Of a stretch of DNA of 64,000 nt, positions 24,760 to 32,619 are shown in pieces. Origin of the DNA: Ancrocorticia sp039812645. GTDB lineage: Bacteria > Actinomycetota > Actinomycetes > Actinomycetales > Actinomycetaceae. Both the position numbers and the translations under genes were made by a program. Position 1 is the stretch's first letter. Every line of letters starts with the position of its first letter. Location: positions 1 through 64,000 of the forward strand of contig JBDIAV010000005.1 in the NCBI GenBank assembly GCA_039812645.1, written 5' to 3'. The notes beneath the pieces were generated by a model, which had not been told where the DNA came from, searched no databases, and saw only the letters and a program-made list of their open reading frames with translations.

Positions 24760-25851
24760 ATGGCGAAGAACCCTACGAAGAGCGAAAAAGTCCAGAACCA
24801 GAAGGAATCGTCCGCCGATAACAGGGCGAAGGCTCTGGACGCAGCCCTGTCCCAAATTGACCGCCAGTTCGGCAAGGGATCCGTCATGCGCCTAGGAGAT
24901 CATGTGGCGCCCAAGGTGCAGGTCATTCCCACAGGTTCTGTGGCCCTTGATGTCGCACTGGGTATTGGCGGTTTGCCGCGCGGCCGAGTTATCGAGGTGT
25001 ACGGCCCGGAATCCTCAGGAAAAACAACCGTTGCGCTGCACGCCGTGGCCAACGCCCAGAAAAACGGCGGCATTGCCGGTTTCATTGACGCGGAACATGC
25101 ACTGGATCCGGAGTACGCGCGCAAGCTTGGTGTAGATACCGATTCCCTTATCGTCTCGCAGCCTGATACTGGCGAACAGGCTCTGGAAATCGCGGACATG
25201 CTCATTCGCTCCGGTGCGTTGGACATCATCGTTATCGACTCGGTGGCCGCTCTTGTTCCCAAGGCGGAAATTGAGGGCGAGATGGGTGATTCCCACGTTG
25301 GCCTCCAAGCCCGCCTTATGAGTCAGGCGTTGCGTAAGATCACCGGAGCACTTTCTGCTTCTGGGACTACCGCGATCTTCATCAACCAGCTGCGCGAGAA
25401 GATTGGCGTATTCTTTGGTAACCCTGAGACCACCACGGGTGGTAAAGCACTGAAGTTCTACGCCTCGGTGCGTCTTGATATCCGCCGTATTCAGACGTTG
25501 AAGGAAGGCGACAACCCCGTCGGTAACCGTACCCGTGTCAAGGTTGTGAAGAATAAGATGGCTCCGCCGTTCAAGCAGGCGGAATTCGACATCCTGTATG
25601 GCGAGGGGATCTCGCGTGAGGGTGGAATCATCGATATGGGCGTTGATCTAGGTGTAGTCCGTAAATCGGGCGCCTGGTATACCTACGATGGTGACCAGCT
25701 TGGTCAGGGCAAAGAGAAGGTGCGCCAGTTCCTCAAAGACAACCCTGAGATGGCTGACGAAATCGAGAAGAAGATCCTAGCCCAGGTAGGTATCGGCGTT
25801 GATCCGGACGAGGTAGCTGAGGCTGAAGGGGCAGAGGACGTCGATTTCTGA
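24760..25851 (+). CDS. recA: Recombinase RecA
   Basis: RecA forms filaments on single-stranded DNA, drives strand exchange and triggers LexA self-cleavage. The 363-residue protein has Walker A GPESSGKT near residue 87, the DNA-binding loop EIEGEMGDSHVG, and the INQLREKIGVFFGNPETT segment. No intein is present. AAAGGAAA precedes the ATG. A LexA box lies 180 bp upstream. The stop TGA shares its last base with the recX ATG, so the two are coupled. Confidence 0.98.
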   Translation: MAKNPTKSEKVQNQKESSADNRAKALDAALSQIDRQFGKGSVMRLGDHVAPKVQVIPTGSVALDVALGIGGLPRGRVIEVYGPESSGKTTVALHAVANAQKNGGIAGFIDAEHALDPEYARKLGVDTDSLIVSQPDTGEQALEIADMLIRSGALDIIVIDSVAALVPKAEIEGEMGDSHVGLQARLMSQALRKITGALSASGTTAIFINQLREKIGVFFGNPETTTGGKALKFYASVRLDIRRIQTLKEGDNPVGNRTRVKVVKNKMAPPFKQAEFDILYGEGISREGGIIDMGVDLGVVRKSGAWYTYDGDQLGQGKEKVRQFLKDNPEMADEIEKKILAQVGIGVDPDEVAEAEGAEDVDF

Positions 25852-26441
25852 TGCTCGCTGATGGGCGGAAACGCTCCGGGTATCACAGGGGTGAATCGGG
25901 CGTGCCAGGAACGGGACGTCGGAAGCGTTCTGCGGGAAGAACACGAAACGTGGAGCCACGCGAGCTGAGTATTGAGGAGCAGCGGGAGAAGGCGCGAGAC
26001 ATCGTCGTACGGCAACTTGCGATGATGGATCGTTCTCGCGCCCAACTTGCTGAGGCTCTGGAACGTCGAGGAATCTGCGCTGACGTCGTCGATGAGATTC
26101 TTGAACGTTTCGAGGAGCTTGGTCTGATTGATGATGCGCATTTTGCCGAGGTGCTCACTCGTACTCGTTTCGCGGAGAAGGGTGCGTCACGGCGGGCCAT
26201 TCTTGCCGAACTTCAACGCAAGGGAGTGGCCCGAGATCTAGCTGAACAAGCTCTGGCGCAGATCGATCCCGAGGATGAACTGGAGGCGGCAGTGACTCTG
26301 GCGATGAAGAAGCTACGGTCCACCTCGGGGAATCCAGATACCCTGACACGGCGAACGTATGCCGCGCTGGCGCGCAAGGGCTTCGACCCTGAGCAATGCT
26401 CGCAGGCACTGCGCGAAGCTCGAGTACGGCTTGCGGAGTGA
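25851..26441 (+). CDS. recX: RecA regulator RecX
   Basis: RecX binds RecA filaments and limits their activity. The 196-residue protein begins with a basic stretch of about 40 residues, then three-helix RecX repeats (IVVRQLAMMDRSRAQLAEAL, EELGLIDDAHFAEVLTRTR, ALARKGFDPEQCSQAL). It overlaps recA by one base (TGATG), the usual actinobacterial arrangement. Confidence 0.92.
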   Translation: MLADGRKRSGYHRGESGVPGTGRRKRSAGRTRNVEPRELSIEEQREKARDIVVRQLAMMDRSRAQLAEALERRGICADVVDEILERFEELGLIDDAHFAEVLTRTRFAEKGASRRAILAELQRKGVARDLAEQALAQIDPEDELEAAVTLAMKKLRSTSGNPDTLTRRTYAALARKGFDPEQCSQALREARVRLAE

Positions 26442-26618
26442 CGCCGCAGGCGAAGAGATGCGGCGGTTACGATGACAAGAAATGCGATAGTTACAGGTAC
26501 AGCATTGGTTATTGGTAGCACGTATGAGTTGCCGAGAGCTGTCCAATATCTCGACGTGACCAATTCAGCCCAAAAGTAAAGGGGATGTTGACGCGTGCCT
26601 GCACTAGACTTATCGGCG

Positions 26619-28154
26619 ATGTCTGAGCTACCACGTACCTATGCCATCCGAACTCTCGGATGCCAGATGAATGTTCACGATTCCGAGCGCCTAGCCGGCC
26701 TCCTGCAGGAAGCTGGCTACGTTCCGGTTGCCCAAGTTCCCCAGAAGGCCGCGCGAGCGACGCTGGCTGGGGACGAAGGGGCGGACGTTGTCATCCTCAA
26801 TACCTGTTCCGTCCGCGAGAATGCAGCAAACCGTCTCTTTGGCAATCTAGGTCAGCTGGCTTCGGTGAAGCGCGAACGGCCGGGAATGCAGATTGCGGTG
26901 GGCGGTTGCCTCGCCCAGCAGATGCGTGAAGGAATTGTTGAGAAGGCTCCCTGGGTGGATGCCGTTCTTGGAACCCACAACCTTGACGTACTCCCGGCCT
27001 TGCTAGAGCGTGCACGCCACAACAACGAGGCGGCCGTGGAGATCGAGGAATCCCTCAAGGTCTTCCCGTCCACGCTGCCCACACGCCGTGAGTCGGCATA
27101 TGCAGCCTGGGTGTCCATCTCCGTGGGATGCAACAACACGTGCACCTTCTGCATCGTGCCTCATCTGCGTGGCAAAGAAAGAGATCGCCGTCCGGGCGAG
27201 GTCCTCTCCGAGGTGGGAGCTGTGGTGTCTGAGGGAGCCATTGAGGTGACCCTGCTCGGGCAGAACGTTAACTCATATGGCGTGGGATTTGGTGACCGTC
27301 AAGCCTTCGGCAAACTGTTGCGCGCCTGCGGTGAGATCGAAGGTTTAGAGCGCGTGCGCTTCACCTCGCCACATCCGGCGGCCTTCACCACGGACGTCAT
27401 TGACGCGATGGCTGAAACCCCCAACGTTATGCCGTCGCTCCACATGCCGTTGCAGTCGGGCTCGGACCGCATCCTACGTGCGATGCGCCGCTCCTACCGT
27501 TCGGAGCGTTTCCTGGGTATCTTGAGTGCTGTTCGCGAGCGGATTCCAGACGCTGCGATTACTACGGATATCATCGTGGGCTTCCCCGGCGAGACCGAAG
27601 AGGACTTCCAGGCCACGCTTGATGTGGTGGAGAAGTCCCGTTTCTCCTCCGCTTTCACCTTTATTTATTCTCCACGCCCGGGAACTCCCGCGGCGGACAT
27701 GGAGGAGCAGGTGCCGCAGGACGTCGTCGCCGAGCGCTACCAGCGTCTTATCGCTCTTCAGGAGCGCATCTCCGCTGAGGAGAACGCGGCGCAGGAAGGT
27801 CGCACTGTGGATGTGTTGATTTCCGCGAGTGAGGGCCGGAAGGATCAGTCGACGAGCCGCGTGAGTGGCCGCGCTGCGGACAACCGTCTTGTCCATGTAG
27901 CTCTGCCGGAGCACCTCGTGGAATCCGAGCGGCCTCGCCCCGGCGACATGGTTCGCGCTGTCGTGACCCATGCTGCTCCCCATCATCTGGTGGCAGATTC
28001 TGCTCTTGCCGGAGGGCTCTTCGAAGTTCGTCGCACCCGCGCTGGTGACGCTTGGGAGAGGCGTGAAAAGCGCGCTGCTGAGCTCAGCGCGGAGGCGGAG
28101 GGTAAGGCTCCTGTATCGTTGGGCATTCCTGTCATCCGCTTAGGTGGAAAATAG
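26619..28154 (+). CDS. miaB: tRNA-2-methylthio-N6-dimethylallyladenosine synthase MiaB
   Basis: MiaB is a radical-SAM enzyme that adds a methylthio group to i6A37 of tRNA, after MiaA. The 511-residue protein has the N-terminal cluster-binding region (RTLGCQMNVHDSE), the radical-SAM motif CNNTCTFC near residue 170 and a C-terminal TRAM domain. A short insert (QKAARATLAGDEGAD) lies near residue 36. The start is not certain: ATG 26619 follows TAGACT by 8 bases; GTG 26595 in the same frame has a distant AAAGGGG. miaA follows 23 bases later. Confidence 0.93.
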   Translation: MSELPRTYAIRTLGCQMNVHDSERLAGLLQEAGYVPVAQVPQKAARATLAGDEGADVVILNTCSVRENAANRLFGNLGQLASVKRERPGMQIAVGGCLAQQMREGIVEKAPWVDAVLGTHNLDVLPALLERARHNNEAAVEIEESLKVFPSTLPTRRESAYAAWVSISVGCNNTCTFCIVPHLRGKERDRRPGEVLSEVGAVVSEGAIEVTLLGQNVNSYGVGFGDRQAFGKLLRACGEIEGLERVRFTSPHPAAFTTDVIDAMAETPNVMPSLHMPLQSGSDRILRAMRRSYRSERFLGILSAVRERIPDAAITTDIIVGFPGETEEDFQATLDVVEKSRFSSAFTFIYSPRPGTPAADMEEQVPQDVVAERYQRLIALQERISAEENAAQEGRTVDVLISASEGRKDQSTSRVSGRAADNRLVHVALPEHLVESERPRPGDMVRAVVTHAAPHHLVADSALAGGLFEVRRTRAGDAWERREKRAAELSAEAEGKAPVSLGIPVIRLGGK

Positions 28155-28177
28155 TGGATGATTTTCTGGAGTAATCG

Positions 28178-29110
28178 ATGATTATCTCGATTGCCGGGCC
28201 TACCGCGAGCGGAAAAACGGCGCTTTCGTTGAAGGTGGCGGAGCTTCTCGGCGGCCCGGAGCGGGTGGAAATCGTGTCTGCTGATGCGATGCAACTGTAT
28301 CGCGGCATGGATATTGGCACGGCAAAGCTTCCGGTGGCCCAGCGCGGCGGAATCGTGCACCATCAGATTGATGTCCTCGATATTCATGATGAAGCAAGCG
28401 TCGCCGCTTACCAGCGGTATGCCAGACAGGACGTTGCGGATATTCAGGCTCGCGGCAAGATTCCTCTTGTGGTAGGAGGTTCCGGCCTCTATCTCTCGGC
28501 TTTGCTTGATGAACTTGACTTTCCTGGTCACGATCCGCAGATTCGGAGTGAACTGGAAGAGATCGCGGCGCGTGAAGGGCTGGCTCCGCTCGTCGCCGAG
28601 CTGGCGATCAAGGATCCCGAGTCGCATGCAACGATCGATCTCGCTAACCCGCGCCGCGTCATCCGTGCGCTCGAAGTTATTCGATTGACAGGTGGGCTAT
28701 ACACGCCGCGTTTCCCGCGCCATACCAACTACTACACAGATCACGTTGCCTTCGCTGTCAATCGTGAGAACGAGCTATTGCATCCCGCGATCATGGGGCG
28801 AGCCGAGAGCATGATGGACCATGGACTCTTGGAGGAGACCCGAGTACTCCTTGAACGGGGGCTCCGCGATACTCCAACAGCCTCCCGAGCAACAGGCTAC
28901 GCTGAGGCGATTGCGGTTCTTGACGGGCACATGACCCGTGAGGAAGCCGTCGCATCTATCGCGCAAGCCACGAGACGCCTAGCAAAGAAACAGCGCACGT
29001 GGTTGCGCGCCGATCCTCGGCTCACGTGGTTGGATTTGAGCAAGGGTGATGTGCAGGCGTCCGCTGAGGAGCTGGTCACTGCGGTGCGCGCCCGCGGAGC
29101 GCTACAGTAG
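28178..29110 (+). CDS. miaA: tRNA dimethylallyltransferase MiaA
   Basis: MiaA attaches the dimethylallyl group to A37 of tRNAs that read codons starting with U, giving the substrate of MiaB. The 310-residue protein has the P-loop GPTASGKT at residue 7, SADAMQLYRGMDIGTAK, and the ATRRLAKKQRTWLR segment near the C terminus. GGAG precedes the ATG with 8 bases. It lies directly after miaB, and the promoter of dapF overlaps its stop codon. Confidence 0.96.
   Translation: MIISIAGPTASGKTALSLKVAELLGGPERVEIVSADAMQLYRGMDIGTAKLPVAQRGGIVHHQIDVLDIHDEASVAAYQRYARQDVADIQARGKIPLVVGGSGLYLSALLDELDFPGHDPQIRSELEEIAAREGLAPLVAELAIKDPESHATIDLANPRRVIRALEVIRLTGGLYTPRFPRHTNYYTDHVAFAVNRENELLHPAIMGRAESMMDHGLLEETRVLLERGLRDTPTASRATGYAEAIAVLDGHMTREEAVASIAQATRRLAKKQRTWLRADPRLTWLDLSKGDVQASAEELVTAVRARGALQ
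29103..29108 (+). promoter_or_regulatory. -10 box TACAGT, leaderless start of dapF
   Basis: TACAGT overlaps the end of miaA and is followed by 6 bases and the GTG of dapF; no Shine-Dalgarno is present. Confidence 0.5.
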
Positions 29111-29114
29111 CCCT

Positions 29115-30014
29115 GTGTTTGATGGATTAACGCTGACCAAGGGTCACGGCGCTGGCAACGATTTTGTTTTGGTACCGGATCCGCTCGGGGCACGTGACAT
29201 CTCGCCCGAGATCGTCGCCCAAATATGTGACCGTCACACCGGGATTGGTGGCGATGGCCTTATCCGTGTCATCCATACAGAAGCGCTGCTGCGCGAGGAT
29301 CCGTCACTCGCCACATTGTTTCCCGGCGAGTCTCTTCCCGAGTGGTTCATGGATTACCGAAATGCAGACGGTTCCATCGCCGAGATGTGCGGTAACGGCG
29401 TTCGCGTCTTTGTTCACTACCTGTGCTGTCAAGGACTAGTTGACCTGGAACCGGGCGGTAGCGTTGCCGTTGCCACCCGTGGCGGCATCAAGAATGTCAC
29501 CTTCGACGCCCCCGATTACACCGTTGACATGGGCGAATACCAGTTGCCCTTCGGGCCGGACGGTGCCGATACTCGCGTCAGTATCCCCGGGGTGGGGGAA
29601 CGCCTGGCTCTTTCAGTGGCGATGCCAAACCCTCACACGGTTGTTCTTCTAGAGAACGACGACGAGCTCGCAGCGGCTGATTTCCACGCCACACCCGGGT
29701 ATGACCCGGTTCCTGAGTTCGGTACCAACCTGGAACTTGCGGTGGATCGACCGGGTGCGCGGACCTTGGGCGGTACGAGTCCATCTGAGCGTGTCGAGAT
29801 GCGGGTGCTCGAGCGCGGCGTGGGGGAGACCCTCGCCTGCGGCACCGGCACCTGCGCAGTAGCGCTTGCCGTGCTGTTCGGACGTGGTGAAAGCGAAGGG
29901 GTGGTACCGATCCATTCACCCGGTGGAAACCTCAGCGTGCGCATTGAGGCAGGCCGTGCTTACCTCACCGGCCCCGCAAAGCTGGTTGCTGACTTCTCAC
30001 TCTTAAATCGCTAG
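29115..30014 (+). CDS. dapF: Diaminopimelate epimerase
   Basis: DapF converts LL- to meso-diaminopimelate, the direct precursor of lysine and, in many bacteria, a peptidoglycan residue. The 299-residue protein has GHGAGNDF near the N terminus, the first catalytic cysteine in MCGNGVRVF near residue 92 and the second in ETLACGTGTCA near residue 240. I start at GTG 29115, the point where homology begins; a TACAGT box is 6 bases upstream. The longer frame from 29046 would overlap miaA widely. Confidence 0.96.
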   Translation: MFDGLTLTKGHGAGNDFVLVPDPLGARDISPEIVAQICDRHTGIGGDGLIRVIHTEALLREDPSLATLFPGESLPEWFMDYRNADGSIAEMCGNGVRVFVHYLCCQGLVDLEPGGSVAVATRGGIKNVTFDAPDYTVDMGEYQLPFGPDGADTRVSIPGVGERLALSVAMPNPHTVVLLENDDELAAADFHATPGYDPVPEFGTNLELAVDRPGARTLGGTSPSERVEMRVLERGVGETLACGTGTCAVALAVLFGRGESEGVVPIHSPGGNLSVRIEAGRAYLTGPAKLVADFSLLNR

Positions 30015-30020
30015 TGGCGG

Positions 30021-30088
30021 GATAGTGCACCGAAAATGGGATTTTTGCTCCTTTTCGTCGGGTTTTATACCACATACGGTGCACTATC
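30021..30088. repeat. 68-bp element with 12-bp terminal inverted repeats
   Basis: GATAGTGCACCG at 30021-30032 and CGGTGCACTATC at 30077-30088 are perfect complements, 44 bases apart, in the gap between the convergent dapF and methyltransferase genes. The interior is T-rich. It may be a small insertion-derived element or a loose bidirectional terminator. Confidence 0.55.
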
Positions 30089-30096
30089 GTGGATTG

Positions 30097-30771
30097 TCAG
30101 GAACCCTGCCGCGCCTCCAGAATTCGGAAGCCTTTGGCTGAGGCAAGCTTCTCGCAACTGAATCCCTGTCCATGGAGCCATTTCTGAAGCGAGTCCGCGC
30201 CAAGATTCTTCTGGACCACGAGGTAGGCAACACCGTCGTCGGTGAGAACAGACAGCCAGGACACGAGCAGCTCGTGTAGCGCCTCCTTGCCGATACGCAC
30301 TGGAGGGTTTGACCAGATGAGGGACACCTTGCGATCGCCAAGCGCTGCGAAAGCTTTATCGGGGGTGTAGACCGCGCTGGCCAGGCCGGGAGCTTCCCAC
30401 AGGCCCGCGCGTTGAAGATTACGTTCGGTGAGTTCGCACGAGCGTTCGTTGACATCTACACCCCAGATCTCAGTGATGCTGTCGTCTTGCTGCTTAGCTT
30501 CCGATTCCGAGAGCGAATCACGAACAGCTGCAGCGAGTGCGATTGTGATCGGTCCCCAGCCACAGCCAATGTCCACGGCCAACTGGCCTGGTTTGACGTC
30601 GGGGAAGGGGACTTTGTCGAGCAGCACCGCGGTTCCTTTGTCCACGCGCTCGTGGGAGAAGACGCCCGGTTGGGTCACAACCGTGTATTCGATACCTTGT
30701 AAATGGACGCGGCGTTCGGTGGTCGTGGCAGATGCGGACGGGGTCGCGGAGAAGTAATGGTCGTTGCTCAC
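30097..30771 (-). CDS. Class I SAM-dependent methyltransferase, RsmC/RlmG-like
   Basis: A 224-residue protein with SAM-binding motif VDIGCGWGPITIAL near residue 66 and the catalytic motif SNPPVRIG near residue 153, the NPP type seen in guanine-N2 methyltransferases of rRNA. Only the catalytic half of RsmC is present, as in many actinobacterial homologues. The target base is not known. The GTG at 30771 is 6 bases after TACGCT, so the mRNA is probably leaderless. Confidence 0.85.
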   Translation of the reverse strand: MSNDHYFSATPSASATTTERRVHLQGIEYTVVTQPGVFSHERVDKGTAVLLDKVPFPDVKPGQLAVDIGCGWGPITIALAAAVRDSLSESEAKQQDDSITEIWGVDVNERSCELTERNLQRAGLWEAPGLASAVYTPDKAFAALGDRKVSLIWSNPPVRIGKEALHELLVSWLSVLTDDGVAYLVVQKNLGADSLQKWLHGQGFSCEKLASAKGFRILEARQGS

Positions 30772-30777
30772 GGAACA

Positions 30778-30783
30778 AGCGTA
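30778..30783 (-). promoter_or_regulatory. -10 box TACGCT, leaderless start of the methyltransferase
   Basis: On the minus strand TACGCT is followed by 6 bases and the GTG; no Shine-Dalgarno is present. Confidence 0.45.
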
Positions 30784-31012
30784 TCGGACGCACTTGTGGG
30801 TGTGGAACGGGCGTCACGTCCTACGGTATTCGATCGCATGTTGCGCACCGTTGTTGCACGTGTGTGATGTCTTGGTGGTGCACTGACCGTGACCATTTCC
30901 CCTCTACGCTGGTGGCGAGGGGAACACCTTTCTCCCGCCTGGCATGAGAAAATAGATGTCACGCTTAAGCGGCCACACTGCCGAATCTCTCGGTGCACTG
31001 TCAAAGGAGCAT

Positions 31013-32554
31013 ATGACGTCTCACGACTCGGGTACTTCATTTACCCAGCATCATCGCAACAATGTTGATTTCGATCCCGCAATGGACTCCATTGAGACGA
31101 CCGACGTCCACTCGCGCCGCGGTACAGCGCTGCAGGCTGACCCGGCTTACCAGGGTAGCTGGTCAGGCGACGATCTCGAACGCGAAGAGCGCTCATCCCT
31201 GCGCCGTGTGGCCGGACTAGATGCCGGTGTCGAACGCGAAGAAGGCGTCGATATCGAGTATCGCCAGGTGCGGTTGGAACGCGTCATCCTTGTCGGACTA
31301 TGGACCGAAGGGCTGCTCCAGTCCGCTGAAGATTCGCTGCGCGAGCTCGCCGCGCTCGCTGAGACAGCTGGCTCCGAGGTGCTCGATGGCATCATCCAGA
31401 AGCGTGACCTTCCCGATCCCGCCACCTACCTCGGCAAGGGCAAAGCACATGAACTCGCTGAACTCGTGGCTTCCAAGGGCGCAGATACTGTCATTGCTGA
31501 CTCTGAGCTTGCCCCTTCGCAGCGCCGAGCTCTGGAGGACATTGTCCAGGTGAAGGTCATTGACCGCACCTCACTCATCCTCGATATCTTCGCCCGGCAC
31601 GCCAAGTCCCGTGAGGGCAAGGCCCAGGTGGAGCTGGCTCAGCTTGAATACCTGCTGCCGCGCCTGCGTGGTTGGGGTGAGTCGATGTCCCGGCAGGCGG
31701 GTGGTCGAGTGGCTGCCGGTGCCGGTATTGGCTCACGCGGTCCCGGCGAAACCCAGATCGAACTTGATCGGCGCCGCATCCGCACGAAGATGGCCAAACT
31801 GCGCCGTGACATCGCCCAGATGACTCCGGCGCGGGAGCAGCAACGGGCAGAACGGCGCCGTACGGGCGTGCCCTCGGTCGTCGTCGTCGGATATACGAAC
31901 GCCGGCAAGTCGTCGCTTCTCAACAGGCTCACGGGAGCTGGCGTCCTTGTGGAGAACGCACTGTTCGCTACGCTGGATCCCACTGTGCGCCGCGCGCGAA
32001 CGCCGCAGGGCCGTGATTTCACCATTTCGGACACCGTCGGATTCGTACGTAACCTTCCCACGCAGCTGGTGGAGGCGTTCCGCTCCACCCTGGAGGAGGC
32101 GGGCGACGCGGATGTCCTGCTGCACGTCGTGGATTCATCCCACCACGATCCTGTGGGGCAGGTTCGTGCCGTCCGCGAGGTTCTGTCGGACGTTTCCGGT
32201 ACACAAGAGGCACGCGAAATTATCGTGCTGTCGAAGGCGGACCTTGCCGATCCCATCGACTTGGCAGCGCTGCGCTCGCGGTTCCCGGGCGCCGTCGTCG
32301 TTTCATGTTTGACGGGTGAGGGTATTGACGATCTTCTCAACGCCATTGATGAGGCACTGCCGCGCCCCGATATTGAGATTGCTGTGACGATTCCGTATTC
32401 GTATGGTGGTTTGCTCTCCAAGATTCACGAGTCTGGCGAGCTGTTGGCCCCAGTTGAGTACCGCGAGGGTGGAACCTGGGTACGGGCCCGGATCTCTGGC
32501 GAGATGGAAGGCGCACTGCGTGAAGCGGGAATTCTTGTAGGCGAGGCTCAATAG
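31013..32554 (+). CDS. hflX: Ribosome-associated GTPase HflX
   Basis: HflX binds the large ribosomal subunit and can split stalled ribosomes under stress. The 513-residue protein has a long N-terminal region, the family signature AGIGSRGPGETQIELDRR near residue 238, then a GTPase domain with G1 GYTNAGKSSL and G3 DTVGF. The start is not certain: ATG 31013 has AAAGGAG close by; ATG 30956 in the same frame has no clear signal. The gene follows dapF and the methyltransferase, as often in actinobacteria. Confidence 0.93.
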   Translation: MTSHDSGTSFTQHHRNNVDFDPAMDSIETTDVHSRRGTALQADPAYQGSWSGDDLEREERSSLRRVAGLDAGVEREEGVDIEYRQVRLERVILVGLWTEGLLQSAEDSLRELAALAETAGSEVLDGIIQKRDLPDPATYLGKGKAHELAELVASKGADTVIADSELAPSQRRALEDIVQVKVIDRTSLILDIFARHAKSREGKAQVELAQLEYLLPRLRGWGESMSRQAGGRVAAGAGIGSRGPGETQIELDRRRIRTKMAKLRRDIAQMTPAREQQRAERRRTGVPSVVVVGYTNAGKSSLLNRLTGAGVLVENALFATLDPTVRRARTPQGRDFTISDTVGFVRNLPTQLVEAFRSTLEEAGDADVLLHVVDSSHHDPVGQVRAVREVLSDVSGTQEAREIIVLSKADLADPIDLAALRSRFPGAVVVSCLTGEGIDDLLNAIDEALPRPDIEIAVTIPYSYGGLLSKIHESGELLAPVEYREGGTWVRARISGEMEGALREAGILVGEAQ

Positions 32555-32560
32555 CCGCGG

Positions 32561-32613
32561 ATACGGTAGTTACACCCGACCTAGCCACGAACACCACGAA
32601 TACGGTAGCTACA
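32561..32613. repeat. Direct repeat pair before the helicase gene
   Basis: ATACGGTAGTTACA (32561-32574) recurs as ATACGGTAGCTACA (32600-32613) with a 39-bp period in the short gap between hflX and the helicase. The second copy contains the palindrome GTAGCTAC. It may be a regulatory site or a simple duplication. Confidence 0.5.
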
Positions 32614-32619
32614 AACACG

